The notes under the pieces are model-generated. The model saw nothing but the letters and a program-made list of their open reading frames with translations. It did not search any database and had not been told where the DNA came from. 64,000 nt of DNA from Nemania diffusa (Eukaryota > Ascomycota > Sordariomycetes > Xylariales > Xylariaceae): positions 1,899,501 through 1,963,500 of the forward strand of contig JBBPUQ010000007.1 in the NCBI GenBank assembly GCA_038501195.1, written 5' to 3'. The position numbers and the translations under genes are program-made. Positions 53,791 to 64,000 of the stretch are shown here, in pieces (positions within the stretch are counted from its first letter, which is position 1; each line of letters opens with the position of its first letter).

Positions 53791-56700
53791 TAAAAACTGC
53801 AAATTTTTAAAAGCTTCTAATTATTCTGCTATAATAAACAGTTTAAATATATTTACTTAAAATTTCAACAATTTTATTAATAAGTATTTCAAAAATAACT
53901 TTTTAAAAAACAGTAAAATCTACTGTTTATAAAACAGCTTAAATATTATATATAGCTGTTTTAAATAATTTTTTTTATTGTTAAAAAATATTACAATATT
54001 ATTAATAAATATTTAGCAATAATATTTATAAAGCTGCAGCAACTTATTTATAAATCGTTATATATATATAAATAAATTTTAAAATTTTATTAATATTACT
54101 ATAGATTTTTTTAAATCTTTTAAGTTTATAATAGTAAATTTATTTTAATATTTTAAGTAGATTTTAAATTAATAGAAAAAAAATGTTGTATTTACTACTA
54201 AAATATAACTTTTTTTTTAAATTGATATTATTATTTTTAATTGTAATAAAAACAAATAATTGTTTAATATTGCTACTTTGTTAAAAGTTTATAAATTAAC
54301 TATAAACTGAGCATATAGTTTTTTTTTTTTTTATAATTAAATAACAAAAATCGGATATATAAAAAACAACAGCTTATTTATTTATTTTATATAGCTTTAT
54401 TTATACAATTTATTAAATATTAAATTTATTATATAGCAGTTTTTAATGCTTAATAAATATAAGCAACTATTAAATTTAAACTTTTATTAATTATTTATTA
54501 AAAATACTTTTATTTATTTATTTTTTAAAATGTTAATTATATTTTAATCGGATTAAACTTTAGGTATTTTTTTTAGCAAATCTAATATTTTCTAAGCTAA
54601 TAAATTTTTACTAATATAAACAGATTAATTAGTAGCTGTTTTTACTTTTTTTTTTTTGAAAAATTTTTTAATATCTATTATAGCAGCGATTTTTTAAACT
54701 TTTAGTTTAAGTTCTTTTATTGTTTTTATTACTACTGCATTTAAATCGAAGCTTATAAACTTTATTTTTAAAGCAGTTTTAATTATATTATATATAGTAT
54801 TAGTTAATAAAATTTTTTTAATTATATTTAGCGATTTTAATATATTAATTATATTAGCTATATTATTTTAGCTTATATTTTTTTAAGTTTATATTAGTTT
54901 TAGTTTATAGTTTTTTGTAATTATTGCTTTTTATATATTTATATTTAAAATAAATTAATTTATAAAAAATATATTTAATATTATAACATTTTTAAACATT
55001 TACAGGTTTATATTTATAGCTTTAACTTTTGTACTATTTATAGCTATTACTTCAGCTATTAAAATAGCTATTTTTATATATTCTTTTTATATAGTTTTAA
55101 TATAGTTTGATTTTGTATATTTTTAAATTGTACTTATTTTAATACTTTTAAAAATTACTTTTTTAACTAATAATAAGTTTATTAATATAACTGAATATAA
55201 AATAGTTGATTTTATAACTATAGTTATTTTATTTTTATAAAAAAGTTTAAAAACAAATTTACAATTTAAAAGCAAAAGTTTATATATTGCAAATATATAA
55301 ACTGTTTTTTTAAGTTTTAAAACTATTTTTTATAAAAGTATTATTTTATATATATATAAATAAGCTTAAAAATATATATAAAAAAATACTTCGAAATTGT
55401 TTATGTTAATAAATGTGACTTTATAGCATTTATAATTAATAACTATATTACAAAAATCTAAAAAGTTATTTTTAAAAAATATAACAGGTTTAATATTTTT
55501 ATTTAGTATTTATATAAATTTAATAACTTTTAAAAGCTTAAAAAACTTATAATTATTATATTTTAATAAATAAAATATAAAAATAATTTAATTTATATAT
55601 TAGATATATTTGTTACTAATATTTTTAATTTTTTTTTTATATTATTTAATTATATAAAAAAAGTTAGTAAAAGTTTTATATATTATTAAACTTTTTTTAG
55701 CTTTTATATTTATATAAACTATAATATTATTTTTATTAAGCTTGTTATATATAGTTACTTTTAAATATAAAAATTAATTATTTAAAAAATTTTTTATTTA
55801 AATATTAATTTTTTAAATTTTAAGTAGTATTATTTGTAAACATAGTATAATTAATTTAGCTTTTTTGTTTTTTTTAAAAAAGTTGCTATTTTATATTATT
55901 AATGTTGCATTTATTAAAACTGCTTAATATATAAAATCTATATTTTAGTATTTATATTACTTTAAATATATAAAAAACTTATTTTTAAAAAAAAACAAAT
56001 TATTATATTATTTATATAAACAGTATAATATATATATAAAAAACAAAAATTTGATCTGTTTTTTAATATATTTGTTATATTTACTAATATATTTATTGCA
56101 TTTTTTTACTAAATTAAATGTTTAATTATAATATTTATATGTTTTACTATAGTTAATTAATATATATATATTATTATTTTTGTTCAAAAATTAATTACTT
56201 TTTAAATTAAAAGTTGATATATTTTTGTTATTTTTAAATTAATTATTTTATACTATATAAACATAGTTGCAATTATATTTATTTTGCTGTTTGTTTTAAC
56301 TATTTTTTTATTTTTGCTTTTTTTTTTTTTAAGCAAGTTTTTACGATCTGTTTTATCAAAGTTAAGATTTATTTTATTGTTTACATTTTTAAAAGAAATT
56401 TTGTTAGCTTTATAACTTATTTTTTTTGCTTTAAAATTTATTTCGATTGTGTTAATTATTACTATATTATTTATAACAAAACTTTTGTTTATTATATCGA
56501 TTTTAATATATAAGCTTTTTAAAAAGTTATTTTTATTTATTAATATTTTAGTTTATATAAATTTTTTAAAACAGTTTAAAATAATATTTTTATATTACTA
56601 TTAACAGAATTAGCTTTATTTTTATTATTTTTATTATATAAAACAATAATATGTTATTTTTGCTTTAAATAAAAGCTAGCAAATATATTTTAATTTTAAA

Positions 56701-59335
56701 ATTTATATTTATTTAAATAGCTGTTATAATACTGTATTAGTTGCAATTGCTACAATTTAATATTTTTATAACTTATATATATCTGAGCTTTTTTTAAATA
56801 AAATTAGTTATAGCTATATCGTTTTTAGCTATATTTTTAAATATAAATTTAGTTATATTAAATCGTTTTGTTACAATTATAGTTTATATTACAAATCGCT
56901 AAATTAGTTTATTAAATATAACTATAAAACTTTTAGCTTTTAAATAAATTTACATTTGGCTTATTAATTTATTATTTTACTATATAATAGTAGATTTTTT
57001 TATTAAAATTTAAAACATAACTAAAATTTATTTAATATTGTTTTTAGTAGTATTTTTGTTTTTTAAAAAAAAATCGATATATTTAACAAAACTATATATA
57101 TTTATAAAAATTAGCTTATTTTTATTAATAATTAGTTTTATATTATTAAAATTATTACAGCTTAAGTTAAATAAACTAATGTTAAATTATTTTAATTGTT
57201 AAAACTTAAAAAAAAAGTTGTTAATATTATAATTAAATATTTATAATATAAAACTTTTTTAATAACAACTATTTTTATATAATTTATTTAAATTTTTGTT
57301 TAAACGAAAATTGCACTTAAACTAATATAAGCTTTTTAAATTATTAAACAAAAAATCGTTCAAGTTATTAAAATCAGTAAATTATATATTGTAAAAAGTA
57401 CTAGTTAAGCAATTATTGCAGTATAAAAAAAATTAAACTTTTGTTTTATTTAACTATTAATATATAGTTAAATAATAAAATAAACTATTTAAATTAAAAT
57501 TTAGCGCTATTATTAATTTAAATTAAAGTTCAACTATAAATTAAATAAATTAAGCTTAAAATTAAACAGCAAATACTAAGTTAATTTGATTTACTAATGT
57601 TATAACTAAATTAAGTTGTTATATTAAACTATATTTTAATTAAAAAATATTATATATAAGCGTTATATATTTTATTCAGTTTAATATTTGCTACAATATT
57701 TTGTTTATATTGCAGTAAAAATTATTTGCTAATTTTTATAGTTTAATAAATTTTAGCTGCAAAATAGACATAAAAAAAAGTAGCGATATTTAAGCTTATA
57801 TATACTGTTGCTAAAATGCTTTAATATTAAGCAGCTTTAAAAAGAAAAAAATAAAAGTAATTATTTAAAACAAAAGTTATAACAGAAGTTATAACAATAG
57901 TTTGTTAATTAAACTTTTTTTAAAAATTAGTTTAATTTAAAAAGCAGGTTTTTTTTTTAATAGTACTACTAAATTAGCAATTTTATTAATTGCTAATTTA
58001 AATAATTAAATCAGCGTTACAAATTAGTTTTTTATATTATTTAACTTTTTTTATATATTAATTATATTGTTAGTTATTATACTTAATTTTTTTTAAATAA
58101 TTAAATATTTAATAAACTGTTTAAAATTTTATTTAATAATTATTTTTTATACTTAAACATTTTAAAATTTATACTGAATATATTTTTAAAAAATTATATT
58201 GTTACTAATTTTTAAAAAAATAATAGATATTTTAAAATCTATATTTAAAAGTACAAAAAAAAAATTCATACTTATTATATAAAATTTTTTACTGTTGTAT
58301 AATATAAATAGTTAAAAATATATAATTATTAAAAATGTTTAATTTTAGTTTTTAAATATAGCTTTGTTAGCTAAAGCAAAATTATATTTTATATTTATAA
58401 TTAATGTTTGTTTTTTTTTCGAACTTTATAAAAATAATTTGTTTATTTTAATTAATTTTAAAATAAAGTTTTTAATATTTGCTAATTTATAAAATTTATA
58501 TGATTTATTTAAATTTGCTATTAATAACAATGCAAGCTTTTATTAAAAAAATATAAAGCAACTTAAATATTTAAAATTATATATAATACAACTTAAACAT
58601 AAAATATAAAAACAAAATCTTTTAATAAATGCTTATTTTTTAACAAGTAGCATATATATATAAAATTAAATAAACAAATTATAAATATATAAACAATATA
58701 AAATAAAATAACAAAATATAAATAGAAAATTTTATATATTATTAAAAGATTTAGTACAAAATTTAAAAATGCAAATATAAATCAAAATTTAAAAAAACAA
58801 TAACTAGAAATACTGTAAACATTAAATAAATAAAAATTAACAAAAACTTAAAGTTTAAAAAAACAATAAGTTTTAACTAATTAATATTGCTTTAAATATA
58901 ATAATATTAAAAATAAATACAGCTATTTTATATAAAGTATAAAAATAACTTATTTTATACAAAGTTTTAGTTAGTCGACTTATAATTTATTAACTAAAAG
59001 TTTATTATATCAGTATTAATTATAACTTTTTATTAAATATAGCTGTTAAAAAATCAATTTAGCTAGTTTTTAGTTATAATATTGCTAATTTTTTACTGCT
59101 TAATTATTACAGCTGTTAAAAAATCAATCTAAATAATTTTACAATAAGCTTTTATTTTTAATATTTTAAATATAGTTATTAAAGAATTAATTTAACTAAA
59201 ACGTTAAAATAAACCATTAAGTTTTAAAAATCTAAATAGAAGTGCTAACAATAGCTGCTAGCACAAAAAAAAAAAATAAAAAATTGCAAAACTAAAAAAT
59301 AAAGTTGTTGCAATTACAAAACTTACTATATTATT

Positions 59336-59542
59336 TAAAACATATTATTTAAAATAATACTATATATTAAATCTAAAAATATAATATAAAAAAAAAAAAG
59401 CTAGCTTAAAATTAGTAAAAAAGATTTATTTAATTTAAATTTTAGCCCACTTTTACTATTTACTTTTATTTTATTACTAATAAAACCTACTATAGTATAA
59501 AGTCCTTTTTTATTAAAATAACCCCTTTATTTAACTATATCA
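59336..59542 (+). repeat. E5 right LTR
   Basis: 207 bases from TAAAACATATTA to CTATATCA, equal in length to the left LTR. Differences between the two are nearly all C/T or G/A. Confidence 0.85.
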
Positions 59543-60505
59543 ATATAAATAAAACAAAATTTATATAATATTTAATAATTATTTTAATATAACAATTAAT
59601 TATAATTAATATTAAATTAATTAAATTATTATTATTTTTATATAAATAAAACAAAATAATTTAATAAAAATAATATTTAAAATATTAAAAACTATAATTA
59701 ATAAATTTTAATTTATATAATATATTTTAAAATTTAACTATTATAAAAAAATATTATTTTATATAATAGTTATATAAATATATTTTAATATATTTAAATT
59801 TAAACTTGTTTTAATTAATTAAAAACTTATATATAAAGCTTTATTTTTTAATTTATAATTAATATTATAAATTTTTTTTAATTAAAAAATAAACTATTAT
59901 TATATAATAAATATTTATTTTATTAATAAATAATATAATATTAAATATTTAAAATAATTATATAGTTATAGTTTTAAAAAAAACTTTCGTTAAAAATTAT
60001 AACAATTATATAATAAAAATAATAAAAATAACAAAAAGTGCTTTATTTATAAAAAGTTTAATTATTAATTTATTAATTATAACTAATAAAAAAAATCAAA
60101 AATAAAAAAGCAATATTTTGCTATATATAATATTTTAAAATAAAAAACTTTATTATATAAAAAATATAATATATTTATATTAAACTATAAAAGTAATAAA
60201 AACTTTTTATATAATAATAAATTTAATATATTTTTATTATATAATAAAAAAAAATATATATATTTAAAATTAAATATTAATATTAAATAATTTTTATTTA
60301 AATAGTTAATATAATATAAAATATTAAAATATTTTATAAAATATTAATATAATTAAAGTTTTAATTATTAAAAAAATTTAAATTAAAACTTTTATATAAA
60401 AAATTTTTTTTATATAAATAAATTAAATTTTAAATAATATAATAATTTGATTTAATAATATTAAAAGTTTTAAAACTATAAATATTATAATTATTTTAAT
60501 ATTAA

Positions 60506-60813
60506 TGTTGAATTAATAATTTAACAAAACTTATACATATATATTAAGTATGTACAACTAGGACTTGGACTAAAACTTTTATTAAATAACCGAATAAATA
60601 AAAAATACAAGAACCTACTAGGATTTATAAAACTTACAGGTTTTATACATATATATATGTAAATAACCTATATATAACCTTTTTAGTTGTACTTTTTTTT
60701 ATAAAATATATATACGAATTAATATAGAACTTTAGAACTTAGAAACAAACTTTAAACTTTATAAATTATTCTGAATCTTTTTATATATATATATATAAAA
60801 AGTTCTATTAACA
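60506..60813 (-). repeat. E3 LTR, inverted relative to E1/E2
   Basis: 308 bases, starting TGTTGAATTAATAATTT and ending GTTCTATTAACA, both ends intact. Confidence 0.88.
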
Positions 60814-63800
60814 CTGATTAGTAATTATAGAACGCAATTACAAATTAGCAAAATAAAAAAGCAGAAATTAGTTATTATTAAAAGTAGCTTTTATGTTTTA
60901 TCTTTTTTTTTTTTGTATAAAAAATGGATTATTATTTGTATCGATTAGCTAAAAATGTATCAAATTAACTATTGAACAAAAAAAACCTAACTATTGCAAA
61001 ATTAAAATTAGTTTTATACAATAGTTTAGTTATTTTTATATAAAAATTAACAAAATTATAAGCTATTTTATATATTTACTTTTTTAACTATTTTATTTAT
61101 TTTATTTTTTTTATTTTATTACTTTTTATAACTATATTAGTATTTGTAACAAAAGCAATTATAGCAGCTACAGCTGCAACAGCTAAACAAATTTAAAACA
61201 ACAAGTTAGCAGCTTTATATAATAAAAATAAATTTATATATAAAAATATAGCTAAAAATAGCAATATTTAAATAAAGATTTAAAAGAAATAAACTGATTT
61301 TAAATATTGAAATATAACTATCAACTTCGACTAATTTGCTAAACTTTTATAATTAACAATATATTTCGCAAAATATTTGCAAAACTATATACAATTAAAA
61401 ATCGAAAGCAAACAGCTTATATAAATGTTTGCAATAAATTTTAACAGCTAAATAAAACTAATGTTAATAAATATTAGTTATATATTTTAAAGAAAATTTA
61501 TTACTATTGTTAAAAGTAACAAAAATATCAAAATACAAAGAAAATTGCTTAAAAACAAGCTTTTATATATTATTAAAAAATATATAAATAAAAACAACAA
61601 AAATTTAAATAATAATATATTTATATAAATAGTTTTAATATTTATACTAATAAATATATTAAAACTTTTAATTATATAAACAAACTATTTAATATTACAA
61701 CTAGCTATATTAAAACTAATAATATTAATATATATTTTAATACTTAATATAAATAATTAAATATTTATTTTTTTTATATAAATAAAAACTTAAAAATTTA
61801 TATTTATTTTTAAAATTTTTATTATATATTTTGTACTTTTATTTATATATAAAAATTAATTATATAAACTTTTTTTTATTTAAATTATTTATAATAGTTT
61901 AATTAAAATAGCTTAATTTATTATATTTATTAAAATATAACGATTTAACTGAAACTACAGCAATAAGCTATATAATATATTGTATAATAAAGCTTAAATT
62001 TTTATTTCGACATACTGTTGACTTAAAATTACTAAAAAACAATATTATACAATATTTTTTTTTATACTAAAAAAAAAAGCTAAATAATACTATTTTAACT
62101 ATATTAGTTCAATATATAAATAAAACAAAATTTATATAATATTTAACAATTATTTTAATATAACAGTTAATTATAATTAATATTAAATTGATTGAACTAT
62201 TATTACATTTATATAAATAAAACAAAATAATTCAACAAAAATAATACTTAAAGTATTAAAAATTATAATTAACAAGCTTTAATTTATATAATATATTTTA
62301 AAATTTAGCTATTATAAAAAAATATTACTTTATATAACAGTTGTATAAGCATGTTTTAGTATATTTAAACTTAAACTTGCTTTAATTAGTTAAAAACTTA
62401 TATATAAAGCTTTATTTTTTAACTTATAAACAGTGCTGCAAGTTTTTTTTAATCAAAAAATAAACTACTATTATATAACAAATATTTATTTTGTTAATAA
62501 AAAATATAATACTAAGTATTTGAAACAATTGTATAATTATAGCTTTAAGAAAAATTTTTACTAAAAACTACAGCGATTGTACAATAAAAATAATAAAAAT
62601 AATAAAAAATATTTTATTTATAAAAAGCTTAGTTATTAATTTATTAATTACAGCTAATAAAAAAAATCGAAAATAAAAAAGCAATATTTTGCTATATATA
62701 ATATTTTAAAATAAAAAGCTTTATTTTATAAAAAATATAATATATTTATATTAAACTATAAAAGTAATAAAAACTTTTTATATAACAATAAATTTAATAA
62801 CAACTTAAATTTTAAAACTAAAAACAAAACAGTTTAATTTTTAATAGATTTAATATATTTTTATTATATAATAGAAAAAAATATATATATTTAAAATTAA
62901 ACATTAATATTAAATAATTTTTATTTAAACAGTTAATATAATATAAAATACTAAAATATTTTATAAAATATTAATATAGCTAAAGTTTTAATTATTAAAA
63001 AAACTTAAACTGAAACTTTTGTACAAAAAAACCTTTTTATATAAATAAACTAAACTTTAAACAATATAACAATTTAATTTAGTAATATTAAAAGCTTTAA
63101 AGCTATAAATACTATAATAATTTTAATATTAATTAAACCGATTAAATTTTATATTTTAAATATATTAATTTTGTTTTTACTGTTGTTATAAAATATAAAT
63201 TAATTATATATTTATTTTAATAATATATAAAATATAATTATATAACAAAATAATATAATAGTATTAATTATACAAAAATAAAAACATTTGTTTTTTAATA
63301 TTAGCTAATTAAAAACTATAAGTTATTTTATAAAACAAAAGCTTTAAAAGTTATATTGTTGATTTAAACACTTTTATATAAAAAAACTTATAAAATTGTT
63401 ATAAAAAGCTAAATATAATAATATTAATATTTTAATATTTTAAAAAATTAAAAAGTTTTGCTATTATTATTAATTATATAATTAAGCTTTAAAAAAATTT
63501 AAATTTTTGTTAAAAAATAAATATAATTTTAATTATAAAATAATTATTAATGTTATATAAATTAACAAATAATTAACTTTATATATAATTAATATAAATA
63601 TTTTGTTTTAAATAGTTAAATTTTTAAAATTTTTAAATATATATAATATTTAAAATATATTATGTTAATATTAAATTTTAATATATTAAAAGCTATTTAA
63701 TTATATTATATATAATTTTAATATAAATTTTTTGTTTGAAAAATTTTGTAATAATATATAACTAATTGAAACTTTATATAAAAAAATGCTTATTAAAGCA

Positions 63801-64000
63801 TATTAAGTTATTAAAAAAGTTAAACAAGCATATATATTACTTTATTATATATTTAATATTTTATACAAAAAAATCGGTTATTATATAAATGAAAAAATAA
63901 TACTACAAATAGTTATAAAAGCTTTAAATAATATAACTAAATTAAATAGTTTTATATTTATTTTACTAGTTTTTAAAGCTTATTTTAAAATTAATAGCAA
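60506..64000. mobile_element. LTR retrotransposon copy E3, partial, inserted in E4
   Basis: It begins with an inverted LTR (60506-60813) followed by internal sequence that matches the inverted complement of E2 from its right LTR inward (for example the block just after 60813 against 45598 downward). About 2.4 kb more is expected beyond the window. The 5 bases before it, ATTAA (60501-60505), are the likely target duplication, and the empty site reads through in E3 itself near 63130. It is less AT-converted than E4, with words such as GCAGCTACAGCTGCAACAGC at about 61160, so it is probably the youngest or least mutated copy. Confidence 0.8.

Larger units (their letters stand above)
53189..59542. 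mobile_element. LTR retroelement E5 (207-bp LTRs) inserted in E4
   Basis: Two 207-base direct repeats, 53189-53395 and 59336-59542, share AATACTATATATTAAATC, the GCTAGC word and AAAGTCCTTTTTTATTAAA. The element is 6354 bases long with a 5-base duplication ATATA at 53184-53188 and 59543-59547. The empty site is visible inside E3 near 62110, which confirms both borders. The left part next to the LTR (about 53400-53790) is much less mutated than the rest. No complete coding frame remains and the class is unknown. Confidence 0.85.
51626..64000. mobile_element. LTR retrotransposon copy E4, split by E5 and E3, runs off the window
   Basis: The left LTR (51626-51935) is an inverted copy of the E1/E2 LTR. 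Its internal region follows at 51936-53188, is interrupted by E5, resumes at 59543-60505 and is then interrupted by E3. Removing E5 joins the two parts at a place that corresponds to uninterrupted sequence near 62110 in E3. The rest would lie beyond 64000. Its body is heavily AT-converted. Confidence 0.75.

Noticed and set aside
61138..61700. Gag-like plus-strand frame in E3 with stops derived from glutamine codons
   Set aside because: The density of TAA in that frame is about what random AT-rich sequence would give, so it does not prove a coding frame or fix the element's orientation.
25409..64000. Centromere
   Set aside because: Nested RIP-mutated retroelements are known at centromeres of some fungi, but nothing in the sequence alone separates this from a dispersed AT-rich block, and gene islands lie close by. 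Chromatin data would be needed.

Overview
The window looks like a chromosome segment from a filamentous ascomycete (Pezizomycotina-like) with a strongly two-part genome. Short islands of normal base composition carry genes with small GT-AG introns, many with CTAAC-like branch sites. Long blocks of nearly pure A/T surround them. These blocks contain repeats whose copies differ mostly by C-to-T and G-to-A changes, which is the signature of repeat-induced point mutation (RIP). Gene families that are common in fungi (3CxxC zinc-finger protein, FunK1 kinase, small-intron YMC-type carrier, RINT1/Tip20 protein) agree with this. I cannot name the species.

Layout. (1) 1-4279: gene-poor island with a tandem C2H2 + 3CxxC zinc-finger gene on the minus strand, a perfect fold-back hairpin, and a decayed FunK1 protein kinase on the plus strand. 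(2) 4280-17217: AT-rich block A, bounded by a 40-bp inverted repeat pair starting at TA. Its outer parts look like an RIP-mutated element. Its core (about 7.6-15.8 kb) is almost free of C and G and holds a roughly 313-bp TAT microsatellite, a large inverted repeat and internal direct repeats. (3) 17218-25408: gene island with a YMC1-like mitochondrial carrier (+), a four-exon RINT1/Tip20-family tethering protein (-), an 86-residue GIGGAGNIR-motif protein (+, two exons), a multi-exon atypical kinase-like gene (-) with a possible nonsense codon, and a broken FAD-oxidoreductase remnant (-). (4) 25409-50588: one LTR retroelement with 274-bp LTRs and a 4-bp ATAC duplication, swollen to 25 kb by two nested copies of a second LTR family (308-bp LTRs, each with a perfect 5-bp target duplication). 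(5) 50593-50906: a small patch of normal sequence with a possible gene start. (6) 50907-64000: more RIP-mutated DNA. It contains two further copies of the 308-bp-LTR family in the opposite orientation, one inside the other, and a third LTR family (207-bp LTRs, ATATA duplication) inserted in the older copy.

How it fits together. The carrier and the RINT1-like gene are convergent housekeeping-type genes with intact reading frames. They sit only a few hundred bases from heavily mutated DNA, so the mutation process stops sharply near the genes. The accessory genes at island edges (FunK1, oxidoreductase, perhaps the kinase) are damaged. The main discovery-type content is structural: a nested retroelement cluster whose order of insertion can be read from exact LTR ends and target duplications, an outer element whose two LTRs are mutated on their inner sides but spared on their outer sides, and an unexplained C/G-free core with a large inverted repeat. 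All alignments were made by eye.
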